From Anastatus disparis (lineage: Eukaryota > Arthropoda > Insecta > Hymenoptera > Eupelmidae), in NCBI GenBank assembly GCA_017163975.1, contig JAFFSR010000249.1, positions 9,386,001 through 9,450,000 of the forward strand: a DNA stretch of 64,000 nucleotides, read 5' to 3'. The notes beneath the pieces were generated by a model that did no database searches, had not been told where the DNA came from, and worked only from the letters and a program-made list of their open reading frames with translations. This document shows positions 1-11,184 of this stretch, in pieces. Each line of letters starts with the position of its first letter. The first letter of the stretch is position 1. The position numbers and the translations under genes are program-made.

Positions 1-82
1 ACAAAATTTTGCCAAAGGTGATTAATTTTTTATTCTCTAGATGCATTATGACATTTTTAATTTATATTTTATATTTTTTTAG

Positions 83-543
83 ACTGTACAGATTCACATA
101 TAAAAGAATGCCTCGAAAAGACCGAAAAGTTTTTAATTAAAATTCTTAATAAAAATGCCAATTGCGATTCATTTGATGAGCTACGATATTGGACATATCA
201 TCATACCAAAGGTTGTTTGATTGAAGATTTACCACCAACTTCTGAATCAATCAAATTACATATTTTGAGAACATTTTATGTTGTTTATACGCAAACGCAT
301 ATTTTATCTTCAGCTTTTGACAAATTAGATCCAACATTATTTGGATTTTTTATAGAAGACGATATTTTACAACCCAAAAAAATCGATTTTTTAATCCCTC
401 CTTCTGATGAATTAGTGGCAGCATGTAACTGCACAGTGTGCACTAGAAAATCTTGTGTGTGTAACCGTATGCAATTGCCATGTTGTGCTTTTTGTGCCTG
501 CATGAAAAAACAAACATGTCAAAATAAATATAATGGAAATTAA
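83..543 (+). CDS. Terminal exon of an arthropod cysteine-rich protein (transposon-associated family)
   Basis: The frame is open from just after a polypyrimidine tract and AG (acceptor at 81-82) to TAA at 541-543, about 153 codons with no internal stop, so it reads as a last exon whose upstream part lies outside the window or is lost. The first ~100 residues are mixed alpha/beta and include a short 'LPPT' segment. The last ~35 residues hold about ten cysteines (CNCTVC, CVC, CCAFCAC spacing), like a CXC-type zinc-binding tail. I recall this layout (helical region, LPPT, Cys-rich tail) from many unannotated arthropod proteins, often multicopy. Function is unknown; metal or DNA binding is only an inference. 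The first in-frame ATG is not near a credible start, which supports exon rather than complete-gene status. It could be a decayed element-borne exon. Confidence 0.55.
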
Positions 544-2142
544 ATATTGAATTTTATTAAAGTAAAAAGTTGCCATTTATAATTCAAATCATCAATCATT
601 AAAGTGAAAAGTAATCGTTGTATTAAGGGGATGCAAAATGGACACTGCACCTCTACTCATAAATATTGACTATCTTTCCATTTTATTGCAAAATTTTCAG
701 TAAAAAAATGCATTAGCTTGTAGTATGTACCACGAAGATTATTCAGATAAATTTTTAAATAAATTTATTCATTAGTTATTGAGAATTACGGGTTCTACAA
801 TTATTTATTAATATTTTTCGATTTTGTACAGGAATTCAAATATCGTCAAAACTAATGAATAAACTATTTAAAAATTTAACCAAATAATCATCATAGCACA
901 TATAACAAGTTAATGCATTTCTTTTCTGAAAATTCAACAATTAAATGAAAAGACAGTTAATATTTTTGAGTACAGGTGTAGTGTCTGCTTTACATCTGCT
1001 TAATTTATTTTATTTACAAAAACAGAACTACCCCTGTATGTAGGCAATCGAGACCCTGCATACACGATCGCGCGTGTACAAAAGCGGTAAAATGCTATTT
1101 GTTTATAGTGCCTAAAAACAATGAAAATCAAGTAATTTTGCCTTGCACATCGCTTCATCTTATTATTTAAGATTTGAACTTTCAAATTCTGACTGCCGAA
1201 GTTAAAAATATTTATTTAATAAAAAATTACAAGCGTCGGAAAATTACAAAAAATGTAATTTTTCGAAGTTTAACCCCAATTATCTCAGAAAATAAGCGTC
1301 GGATCAAAATTTTCCATAGAAAATTTTTTGTTTAGAATTGTCCAAAAAATCTAAATATACCTTTTCTTCAGCGAAAAAACGACTTTATAATTTTTTACAA
1401 CTTATTTGTTAATAAATAATTTTCTCCCAGGGTGACAAACTTCCACCCTGAAAATACGTTTTTAGGGGATAAAAATACATAAAAAAAACTTGGGTGGGAC
1501 CATCTAAATAACATTGGCCGATGGGACCCCTCTGGCTCCCGGACTATTTTCTTTCTGTAGTGAAAGAATATGATTTATAGCACCGTTTACTCATGAACTT
1601 TGAATAAAAATATTATTAGGAGGGGATAACTACGATACCCTCTTAAAACATTTCAATTGAATTCATAAACTCATATAATACCTGTTAATTTTTAACCGAA
1701 TTTGATATATTTAACACTTTTTAATGTATTTTTTTGAGTCAGATATTTTATTTTTCAAGTTTTGTATAAAATATTACTGAAATATGATTTTAAAGTCTAA
1801 TAATAATGTGGAGATACGTTCGAGAATATTCAAGATAATTATCAATTAAAAATTTTGAAATTTTAGTAAAAAACATTTTTTTATGTGAACTTTTACTTGC
1901 ATATTCTTATGTAGCAGATTAATGAAGTCAAAACGTTCATTAATGCTGATTAAATAATCTCTTTAGTCGAAAATTTTACAAAAATTCAAAAACAAACGCT
2001 ATATTGAATTTTCGAAAACGCCACTCTGCATCTAAAACTAGATGAAAAAGGGAAGATTTTAAGCCGTCATGCAATTTTTTTAGTCCGCTACAATTTTGGA
2101 CTCAGGGGGTGTCCCTTCTATCAAAGAATGACTCATATATAT
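544..2142. other. AT-rich non-coding stretch
   Basis: No credible coding region. 1230-1570 contains a segment ('CCACCCTGAAAATACGTTTT', then 'AAAATACATAAAAAAAACTT') that resembles 47000-47150 and 47470-47650, so it is probably a dispersed old repeat. The rest is unremarkable AT-rich sequence. Confidence 0.5.
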
Positions 2143-2700
2143 AGGGTGGATCATTTTGATCGCCCCACCCGAACTTCTCGGAATCTAAGCTGGCTACATT
2201 AAAATTATTCAGACAAAAGTTAAAAGGGATAAACGGGGCCATCTTTTCGTAAAATTAGTTTTGATCTTGAACTTCATTATCAATGTTATTTGAAAGTCGG
2301 AGTGCTTTTTTTAAAATGGGAACAGCTATTTCCGACGTCGAATTCAGAAAAAGCGATCTTGAAAAGGTCAAATGAATGTCAAACATTGAAAATTCGTTAA
2401 AAACCTGTTTTTTTTCCAATTCTTGTTGGCTTGCTAATATTACAAATTGCTCACGACAAAAGCGGTCACCTAATTTTGACCTTGACGAATGAATTTTTAA
2501 GGTCATTTGAAGGTTAGAGTGTTTTCTTAATGAGAAGCCCTATTTTTGACGATGGAATCTTTTCGAGCCGAAAAAATCACATCTAATATATTTATATTTG
2601 GCTGTTGCGTCCTTGACAGAGTCAATTCAAGGTCTAATGTCCACAAACTGTTTTTTTTTTTTCGAATGTTGCTGGAAATAGCAATCAATGTTGAGCAAAG
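2143..2700 (+). repeat. Left terminal inverted repeat of a decayed DD41D mariner-type element (element 2)
   Basis: Begins TATATA-GGGTGGATCATTTTGATCGC, followed by blocks that align with the terminus of the better preserved element at 24819-28808 (CGG-ATCC/TCTAAG, GCAAAAGTT, GGGGGCC and GGTC-rich blocks). 2555-2665 is the reverse complement of 8175-8265 (AATTCAAGGTCTAATG present on both sides). It contains several AGGTCA/TGACCT words. The matching transposase remnant lies at 7085-7878. Confidence 0.6.
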
Positions 2701-2739
2701 TCTTTTTTGGCATTGCAGCGCATGATCGACAATGTGTCA

Positions 2740-3009
2740 CGCACAGGATACAGGTATTAATAAAAAAGGATAGGATTTGTAAAATAAGTCAAAACTATAT
2801 AAGTTAAGTGTGACTTTATTAGAGAGCCAATACGGCTAAGTGCAGAAGCTAACGGAGTAAGACGGAAGTACAAGCAAGCAGTTTGAGCGCTGCTTCTTCT
2901 TCGTCTGATTATGAGCCTGCGCGAAAGCATTCACAAGTATATGCTGAGATGTGTAATGGTGCGCTTACAGCGCCGTACGCATACATTGACATGTGTGTGT
3001 CCCCACATC
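2740..3009 (+). repeat. LTR-like direct repeat, copy 1
   Basis: About 265 bp aligned with 6084-6350 at clearly high identity (shared blocks include AACTATATAAGTTAAGTG, CAAGCAGTTTGAGCGCTGC, GACATGTGTGTGTCCCCACA). The two copies are in the same orientation 3.34 kb apart. The CCCCACA end fits a retroviral-type LTR ending in CA. No gag/pol coding survives between them, so this is either a non-coding LTR-type element or a dispersed direct repeat. Confidence 0.5.
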
Positions 3010-4158
3010 ATTCCCCCTACCCAACTATTAAATTTTGTTGTAGGTAATTTATTTATTTAATGAGAGCGCAAAAAAGTGCATATTTCATACTGCAGATAGA
3101 TTAAGAATTAGTGTCAGTTTTTTTTATACAATAATAATATATATAAGTAATGAATGGCAATAACAATAGATTAAAAAAGATCGCAATAAAATTTGCAATA
3201 AAACTCTTATTAAAATAAACATAAAAATTCGCAACAACATTACAAATATCGCAGTTATTACGGCTTAATTGTTCAAGGTACATATGTGATTATTTAGAAA
3301 TCATTAAAGATTCACGTGTGGTTTCCACAAAGACATCATTGTCCTTATAAGGGTTCGTTAATTTTCTCAAAAACAAAGCAGTAGAATTTTTTTTTCTTGT
3401 GCATAGATGTTCATAATAATAATATCTATTGCACTCAACCTTTAATTTGAAGATACACCGATTAATACTTGAGTAAATAAAAAAAAACTCAATTGTTACT
3501 CGGTCGGTATCAGATTCTACTCGGTCCTGGTCTTAATGAACTATAATGTATTTACATTTTATGCACTTGTAGTGCTTTACTTTAAAGTGTTGGCACTATT
3601 ATGTACAAGCATTAAATTAGCTGTGAAATATTACAAAAGAATTACAAAGTCGCAGAAATTTGCGCACTAGTTATCGCAGTCAAATGCACTATAACGTTGC
3701 AAATTAATATGTACAACTAACTTAACTATAATTTATTTACAAGAACGGTTGATGCATTATAATTTCTCAACTTTTCAAAATAATTATTACTTATCACATT
3801 AAGTAGCATTAATTTATCATAATACAAATTGCTTATTTGGCGTATGCTAAGTTGCATGAATCAATGATAAGGAGCTAAGTGTAAAAAGTGCAGTATAAGT
3901 ATTATTATTAACTAATTAAGATTTGGAGTAGTGCACTTGACTGTTAAAAATTAGCATGCGTGAATTTCCTTAAGATGAGAAAGAAATGCGTTAGCTAGAA
4001 CGCAATTTAATGTAAGAATGTGTGATAAACAAAGTGTAAAAGTAAAAAAATTAAAATAAGAAAAATGATTCAGATAATTAACCTTTTCGCAATTACAAAG
4101 GTGTTAGTAAAAAAGAGCTAGAAAATAGATAAAAGAACATTGAGGTTAGTTATACTTA
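3010..4158. other. Non-coding, includes a stray terminal repeat at 3355-3540
   Basis: No gene. 3355-3540 matches both termini of the nested element at 50797-54048 (shared CACCGATTAATACTTGAGTAAATA and an ACTCGGTCGGTATCAGATTCTAC-like block ending toward CTTAA), so it is an orphan terminus of that family. The rest is AT-rich with no structure I could resolve. Confidence 0.5.
3355..3540 (+). repeat. Orphan terminal repeat of the 50.8-54.0 kb element family
   Basis: About 185 bp similar to 53870-54048 in direct orientation and to 50797-50975 in inverted orientation: run of T then CTTGTGCATA, TAATAATATCTATTGC, GATACACCGATTAATACTTG, and an end resembling CGGTCCTGGTCTTAA. Its partner terminus is not evident nearby, so this is a solo or truncated copy. 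Confidence 0.6.
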
Positions 4159-4853
4159 CCAGGAGAGTGTCTGAGTTGCGGGTCACAGATCTTGATGCAA
4201 CTTCGGGATAAGTATTTAGGTACCAAAATATGAGTAAAGCCACAGTGGTACGGTCTAACGCTTCGAAAAAGTGAAGTTATGGACGATTATAGTCTTATTT
4301 TCAGAAAAATATGAAAAAAGAACTCCTAATTGAAGTGTAAATAATTCTGTCTAGAAATGTCTTTAATAAATCCACAATAACTCAAATGAAAGCAGAGAAA
4401 GCAGGCTTTAATTTGCTAGTTTCCGAATCAAAAAATAATAATTAGAACTAAAGTTATGCTTGTTTAAAATTAAGCATCAAAAGAGTACTAAAAATCATCA
4501 CCCTTCAAAATTTAGACTGTTTTTGGTACTCTCTTACTGCTCAACTTTAAACAAGCATAACTTTAGTTCTAATTATTATTTTTTAATTTGGAAACTAGCA
4601 AATTAAAGCTTGCTTTCTTTGCTTTCATTTTAGTTATTGTGGATTTATTAAAGACATTTCTAGACACAATTATTTACACTTCAATAAGGAGTTCTTTTTT
4701 CATATTTTTTCGAAAAAAAGACTATAATCGTCCATAACTTCATTTTCTCGAAGCATTAGACCGTACCGCTGTGGCTTTACTCATATTTTGGTACCTAAAT
4801 ACTTATCCCAAAGTCTTATCAAGATGTGTGACCCACTACTCAGACACTCCTGG
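4159..4853. mobile_element. Foldback MITE with ~330-bp arms and TTA target duplication (PIF/Harbinger-like)
   Basis: The left half (4159-4480) is the reverse complement of the right half (4530-4853): the left end CCAGGAGAGTGTCTGAGT mirrors ACTCAGACACTCCTGG at the right, and long inner blocks such as ACTTTAGTTCTAATTATTAT mirror as well. TTA flanks both ends (4156-4158 and 4854-4856). 695 bp, no coding. A 3-bp TWA duplication is typical of PIF/Harbinger elements; assignment by TSD alone is tentative. It sits between the two LTR-like repeats. Confidence 0.75.
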
Positions 4854-4856
4854 TTA

Positions 4857-6083
4857 GATATTTCGCAAGGAGGTGTTTAATTTAGCCTACGTTTTTTGTA
4901 CAATTTAAGAAGTGAGTGAAAGGCTTAATACACATATTTGACCGAGACTCAGTCGTAAAATCTAACTTCTTCATCTACTTGCTTATTTTTCATTAAAATA
5001 GAATTAATTTTCTTTTTTTTTAGGATGTTGGGGATGATTTTTTTCTCTTCAGGTATAGAGGGAGTTTGCTGTAGATGGATGACAGAAGAAGATGGGTTGT
5101 CTTGGTTAAGGGTAGAAATTTTGTTAAAAAGATTTTATGTTAACTAGACCTATGCTAATGAGTATAAAATCGACCTTTTTGTTACTTATAAAGTTGTTAA
5201 AATGAAATTAAATAATTAAAAATAAAATTAATACGAGTTAACTAATTACGAAAATCCGATTCCTCGCACTCCGCAGTCGCTTAAAATGGAATTTATGATC
5301 TTCCGTCGACCTTGAGGAAGTCGATATTAGTTATGAATTTCGACCCTTGAATTTGTCCGAAACACGCCTTTACTTAACTTGAAACTAGCCGTTTCTTCAG
5401 AAAGCAAAATTACGTAGTTTCTGGTCAAAAAGATTTGTACGCCAGGTGAAGTGCGTATATAGCTTATAACGCGTGTCTTAGGGCATCAGAAGAGATACGA
5501 GTGGAATTACAAATGCCAGACAAAATGCGTGCATAGCCTACAACGCGTGTCAATGGCATGCTTTTTCACTAGAGTGATAACTTAAATTTCACTCGCAATC
5601 TCACTAATTAAACAGCTATAACACGTACTGCTGTAAGTGTTATAGCTGTTTAATTTACTTTACTTTAGGCTAGGCGTGTTATTAATGAAATAGCGCCACG
5701 TGGCTGGAATTTTCTAGAAAAGAAACTTTTTAACGCGAATTTTCGCACATTAACCAAATTGTGCTAGTGTGATCGCGATTTTTACAAATGATATGGGAAG
5801 AGAGTCCGCTTAAGCAACGCTCACTACCTTCAAAGAAGAATCTGCGTTGCTCTGAACAAAGACGCTGAGACGATGATACGTGCGCGATACTCTACTTCTC
5901 CAGTCCCAAAAAACTCCTGCTGCGCGAATCAGCGGCGAGAACAGCAGCAAAGTCGATGCTAGGCTAGCACAGACAAGAACACAAGATGGCGGATTTCGAG
6001 GCGTCCCCCTAGGTCCGTAGCTTGGTTAGGAAAATGGCTGCTTGGTCGCTGTTAATTTCATCGTCGGGGTCACCAGTCGTAAC
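4857..6083. other. Non-coding interval with a strong hairpin and a GC-richer block
   Basis: No coding region. 5607-5656 forms a hairpin (listed separately). 5660-6083 is less AT-rich than its surroundings and leads into the second LTR-like repeat, so it may be upstream LTR (U3) sequence absent from copy 1. Confidence 0.4.
5607..5656. repeat. Perfect 18-bp stem hairpin
   Basis: ATTAAACAGCTATAACAC and GTGTTATAGCTGTTTAAT are exact reverse complements separated by about 12 nt. The outer part TCACTAATTAAACAGC also occurs in the solo LTR near 13181. Confidence 0.8.
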
Positions 6084-6350
6084 GCTAAGGATATATGTGT
6101 TAATAGAAGAAGGATGGGATCTGGAAAATAAATCAAAACTATATAAGTTAAGTGACTTTATTAGAGAGCCAATGCAGCTAAGCGCAGAGGCTAGCAGAGT
6201 AAGACTGAAGTACAAGCAAGCAGTTTGAGCGCTGCTTCTTCCTCGTCTGATTATGAGCCTGCGCAGAGGCGTTTACAAGTATATGTTGATATGTGTATTG
6301 ATGCGCTTACGGGGCTGTACGCATACATAGACATGTGTGTGTCCCCACAA
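6084..6350 (+). repeat. LTR-like direct repeat, copy 2
   Basis: Direct partner of 2740-3009. Short open frames here (around 6022-6407) are not conserved between the two copies and are not genes. Confidence 0.5.
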
Positions 6351-7084
6351 ATGCAACCTTGCATGTTTGTTTCAGATATGGGTTGTTATTTGAAAACTTT
6401 GATTTAAAAATTAATATTTTATAACACTGACATCATTAATTGAAAGCTTAAACATTTGAGATAATAAATATCTTTGATCAAACTGTCACTACCTCTATCA
6501 AAAGTTAATTAACTTGCTAAAAATTTAATAAAAATAAAAATTATACTGAATTAAAATGAAAAAAAAGAAATATTAAAACTTTTTAAATTGTAATTTGGAA
6601 TTACAAAAATTGAACGTTGTAACAACTAAATGAAATATTTCGTTACCAAAAGAATCATAAAAAGTTAATTAATGATGCAGCTTTTGTCATTTTTTTTATT
6701 CCTTGAAAGAAGTTTTTCAGATTTTGTTTATTGATTACTGATCAATAATAATTTTGTATAGATAACGGATAGAATAGAAAAGCTAAATTAATAATTCTTA
6801 CAGTTCATTAATTTTTTTAATTTTCTCTTCTCATAAGTTTTGATGGTTCGTATAAACATTTTATTACCTACATTTTATAAAAGTTTTATTTTCTACTGCT
6901 ACAATAAATCTTTTGTTTGCATACTACTAAAAATATGTTGTAACACGCTTTTTTTCCACAATCAGCACAGAATAAATTTATTGGCAAAACACTGTTTATT
7001 GTTTCTAAAACTGTTTTACTGTTAATACTACAAATTTAATTGTCAAAACTCCGGGAAAGTTGGAAACCTTTAGTAAAAGTGAAA
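6351..7084. other. AT-rich non-coding
   Basis: No structure or coding signal recognised apart from AT richness. Confidence 0.4.
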
Positions 7085-7878
7085 AAGCACCTTTAAAAAT
7101 GGCTAATTATTGACCCAATGACCCAATTATTACCGAGCTGCAGCAAGACACCCAGATCGTAGAGCAACAAGTCGCTTGACTTAAAGAACTCGTGAGTGTC
7201 ATATGGTTCGCCAACGTAGGTAACACGAATATGATGAGAATGATCCACGTTTTATTGCTATTCTTGTTGCCATTTATCTTGATCTTCATACCAGTTCTCG
7301 CCAGGTTGAAAGAGAAATCAGCATGTCAAAAGCAACTTTTCTAAAAATTCTTAAATCCCTCAAGTATCGTGATTACCATATTAAGTTAATTCAAGAGTTA
7401 CAAGATAATCATTTTGAACATCGAATTGAGTTCTGCCAATGAGCTTTAAGTATTATAGAGAATGAACCGGATTTTTTTAGATATGTCTTTTTTTCGATAA
7501 GGCTGAATTTCAGAGCAACGGAGAACTCAATAGGCATAATTATTATTATTGGTCGGATGTGAATCCTCATTAGTACGACAATCATCAAAGGTGCTAGAGC
7601 ATTATGATATGATGTGGGATCGTACGAGGAGTTCCAGATCACTGACCTGCTTGCTTACCCGATATTTTCAGACTTATATTTATGGGGTATTAAAAAAATG
7701 TTGTTTTTTGATAACGGACCACAGCTAAAGCAGATATGTAAGATCGCATTCGTCAAGCATGTGCAGCTATACCAAGACAGATATTGCTCAACAATGTTCT
7801 TCATTCCCAGAGGTATTTGAATTGATACTTTGAAGCTAATGGACGCCAATTGGAACGTTCGCAACCGTGTAAATTGAA
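7085..7878 (+). pseudogene. Decayed Tc1/mariner-type transposase (DD41D-like), element 2
   Basis: Reading across frames on the plus strand gives a transposase like the one at 25572-27147: an Arg-rich N-terminal stretch with YDENDPRF near 7220-7250, then a helix-turn-helix-like region (SRQVEREISMSKATFLKIL) near 7300-7355, then the 'LIQELQDNHFEHRIEFCQ' block to about 7440, then the remnant of the first catalytic Asp region near 7490 and the RHN-YYWSDVNP motif near 7535-7570. The middle of the catalytic core is deleted at about 7575-7610; the sequence resumes at a PDLT-LDF-LWG-LKN-like block (7635-7705) and ends in a C-terminal tail. Several stops and frameshifts make it non-functional. Its terminal repeats lie at 2143-2700 and 7884-8270. 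Confidence 0.7.
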
Positions 7879-7883
7879 TAATA

Positions 7884-8270
7884 TTCAGGATAGTAAGAGG
7901 CAAAGGGACTCATGGTAATCGAGCGCCCCAATCGTAAGAGGCAAGGCAACTTTCGTTAATAAAACACCCCAAAGGAAACAGAACTTACCGCGTCCATGTC
8001 GTTGTTTCTGGGTAACACGAAAAGTAAAATTAAGGACAGAAGTATAATATTCTATTTAATAAAACTGCTTCTAAATAATTTCCAAATTTGATATTAAGGT
8101 CAAAATGGTCAGTCATTGGCCCCTAATCATATTTAACAATCAAACATTAGAAAAAAATACAATTTCTGGTCGAATTTTCAACATTAGACCTTGAATTGAC
8201 TTCCTCAAGGTCGCAACAGACAACTTCAAGTATCATACTAGACGTAATTTTTCGGCTTGAAAAAAGAGGA
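7884..8270 (+). repeat. Right terminal inverted repeat of element 2, truncated
   Basis: Two copies of the ~42-bp 'GAGGCAA-GGACTCA-TTAAT-AAGCACCCC' unit follow the transposase (7895-7975), as in element 1. Then CCAAAGGAAACAGAACTTAC-type sequence shared with 28185-28230, and 8175-8265 mirrors 2555-2665. Similarity stops near 8270, so the outer end is deleted. Confidence 0.6.
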
Positions 8271-9253
8271 ATATTAAAACTACCATGAATTAAGAAAGAT
8301 ACTTCAATCGAGCGATTTATGAACTTCTGTTCGCAATACAAAGAATCAGATTTCTGTTTCATTGATATTGGTAGAGCAGGCTGGAAGCCCAATGGCCTAG
8401 CGAACGGCCGAACACAGAGTGAGCCCGAACTCTCACGAATCAGTCACGCACATCAAACATGAATATAACATATGAAATAATCCATTACACGCTTATAGTC
8501 TAGGAATATGTTCCATTTAGTACTCACAACATACAAAAACAAATTTTAGAGTTCTAGGTCAAAGGGATCAAAATTTAAACATATCGAAATTTTTTTCAAA
8601 TTATTCAAATTTTTTGTTTTATAAATTCTTTAAGAAGGCTTCTCAGGCTAAAATGTTATTTTATAAACTGAATAAATTTTTATAAAACTTTGTAAAAATA
8701 ATCATTGTCCTTCCATCTTTTCGTTGCTTTAAAAAAAATATATGCTAAGACTTAAAATTTAAAGAAATCAATGTGTGAAATAATTTTTCTTATAAGCAGG
8801 CCTTATGTGATATTCGCATGCTCGGATTACAAATGTTATCGTGATTTAATTTCTAGGCTAACATTTTTTATGAAAAAACGAAAGGGATATAACTTTTTAA
8901 TAACGATTACAATGCAATCAAGAAAAAGGGGACATACCATAAAAATAAAGCGTAAATAAGTGTAAAAGTTTAAAAATAGTTGATCAATGTAGAAGCAGGT
9001 AAATCAGCTAGTATATACTGCGCATGCGCGATAATGCTAAAATGCTTAGAGTACACGTATACATATTACGAAGTCCGCTGTATAGTACCGTATATAAGTA
9101 ACTGCGGTCTTTTTAGGAAAAAATTTTCTTAGTATTTACTTATGCAATGATTTTCGTTCTTAAAATAATAATAATTATATTTAAGGAATGATCTAGATAA
9201 ATAGATATAATTTATTTTGTAATATACGTACAAAAAGAGCGTATATAATAATT
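8271..9253. other. Non-coding
   Basis: No convincing gene. 8771-8959 is open for 62 codons but lacks recognisable domains or codon bias and I do not call it. Confidence 0.4.
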
Positions 9254-9580
9254 ACTATTACTACTATGATATTAAAGTGAAGAATTAAGACTTTTTTTTT
9301 CTTACGTGAATATCTTTTGCATTATTGTCACATACACACATACACACATACACATATACACATACATACACATACATACAAGCGCATACGCACATACACA
9401 TACACACATACGCATACACACATATACACATATCCATACACATACACTTACCTATATACACATACACACATACACAATATCCATCTCCGTTTCTCCGTCT
9501 CCATCTGTCTGTCTGTCTCCGACTCTGTTTCTCCGTGTCCGTCTCCGTCTCCGCCTCTCTGTCTCCGTCTCTCTGTAATT
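9254..9580 (+). repeat. Composite microsatellite, unit A: (ACACAT)n then (TCTCCG)n
   Basis: 9328-9472 is an ACACAT/ACATATAC array; 9482-9577 is a degenerate TCTCCG hexamer array. The leader before the array (AATATCTTTTGCATTATTGT) is repeated ahead of unit B. Open frames across it are repeat artefacts. Confidence 0.8.
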
Positions 9581-10130
9581 ACAATTATATTAAAGTAAAA
9601 AATTTAAACTTCTTCCTCCCGAAAATATCTTTTGCATAATTGTTACATATATATACACACACACGTGCACCTACACATATACACACATACACATAATTAC
9701 ATGAGTTACATACATTTACGCACATTCACATGCACACATACGCACATTAACTTACACAACATTTGCCTCTCCATCAACGTCTGTCCGTCTCTCCATCTCC
9801 GTCAATTCGTCTCTCCGTCTCCGTTTCTGTCTCCGTCTTTTCGTCTCCATCTCTCCGTCTCTCTATCTCTGTCCCTATGTCTATGTCTCTCCGTCTCTGT
9901 CTCTCTGTCTCTGTCTCTCCGTCTCTTTCTCTCTGTCTTCGTCCCTCCATCTATGTCTCTCCCTCTCCGTTCTTACGATTCCGTTTCTCCGTTTTCATCT
10001 CTTCATCCCTCTGTCTATGTCTCTTCGTCTTCGTCTCTCCGTTTTTGTCTTTCTGTCTATGTTTCTCTGTTTCCGTCTCTCCGTCTCCGTTCCTACGTCT
10101 CCGTTTCTTTATCTCCGTCTCTCTGTCTGA
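9581..10130 (+). repeat. Composite microsatellite, unit B (duplicate of unit A)
   Basis: Starts ATTAAAGTAAAAAATT, continues AATATCTTTTGCATAATTGT (matching unit A), then ACACAT-type sequence (9650-9755) and a longer TCTCCG/TCTCTG array (9765-10127). The same two-part order twice shows duplication of a whole composite locus. Confidence 0.75.
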
Positions 10131-10769
10131 AACACATGATTAAAAAGAACGAATTCCTATCATATTTTTTCATTGATTCCGTAAAATAAATTTTTAATTT
10201 ATCATGATGATATGATTTGTATTTAAACAATTTTTATGCATATTAGAACTTGAATTAATTTTTTTTTTTCAAATATATAAAAACTAAATTTTAAACAGAA
10301 CTGCAATATAAAAATTTATAAACTGAGGCAATTTTTTTTACTTTAAAATTGCTAATTTATACATATTAATATAATATGAAAATTTAACCGAGCGACGTTA
10401 GGAGCGAGGTAAATTAAGCTCATCATAATTAAAATTAATAAACATTAAAAGCTTAAAAATAGTATTGCATACTGAAAATAGAAATTGCACAGTATGATAT
10501 CACAGTCATAAGAAATAATAGAATTAATAATACTATAAAAGTAAGTCAATAAATTAAATAAAAGTCATATCACAGATAGAAAACCGTACAAGAATAAATA
10601 CGTGCAATAAATATAAAAATGTATCAAAAATCAGTCTCAAATACCTATCAGTAAAAAGAATTACATCAAAATTAAGCGTGTAAAGAGCGCAATTAAGATA
10701 TCAGCAATATACAATAAATTATAGGCTATATATAACTCTATTAAATTTTTTAGTCAACATATTAATGTG
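10131..10769. other. AT-rich non-coding
   Basis: Nothing recognised. Confidence 0.4.
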
Positions 10770-11184
10770 CGGTTCCTACGATAGTTTAGAGTCGAGTACA
10801 ATACCAAGGCTCGTAAAGGAATCGGAAAATAGAATACTAACACCACTCCCTAGGTCAATCGTCCTTGGCTCACCACTATAATAATTTTCAATAAAACGAT
10901 TACTACCAAAGACAATTGCCTTTGTTTCACCAGCATTTAAAGTGAGAGAAATATCAGCGCCCACCCCGACACCCCCTTGGCTGCCCTTTGTAAAATACGA
11001 ATACCCTCATCCACATCATCAGAAAGGACCGGTGCATAAATTTTAAGATCATCCACATACAGCAGGCGCTCGACGCGACCGAAATCTAGAGCGTCACGTA
11101 CGTCATTAATGTAAAGGCAAAACCCCAGCACTGAACTCTGAGGAACACCTCAATTAGTTGTTAGCCAATTCGATTTCTTCTTTA
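10770..11184 (-). pseudogene. Non-LTR retrotransposon reverse transcriptase, 3' part (palm)
   Basis: On the minus strand, from 11184 downward, the frame reads a GVPQSSVLGFCLYINDVRDAL block followed by LLYVDDLKIYA: the reverse transcriptase motifs B'/C, with YVDD as the catalytic pair. After a frameshift near 10945 it continues as SLTLNAGETKAIVFGSNR, which fits the post-catalytic thumb region of Jockey/CR1-type elements. One TGA precedes GVPQSS. The frame continues exactly from 13643 upward once the intervening insertion is removed. No endonuclease or RNase H is visible; the piece ends abruptly near 10770, probably truncated. Confidence 0.8.

Noticed and set aside
8771..8959. Small protein of 62 residues
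   Set aside because: No conserved feature, no nearby gene and base composition like the flanks; compatible with chance.
9306..10189. Ser/Leu/Val-rich frames up to 185 codons
   Set aside because: Products of (ACACAT)n and (TCTCCG)n repeats.
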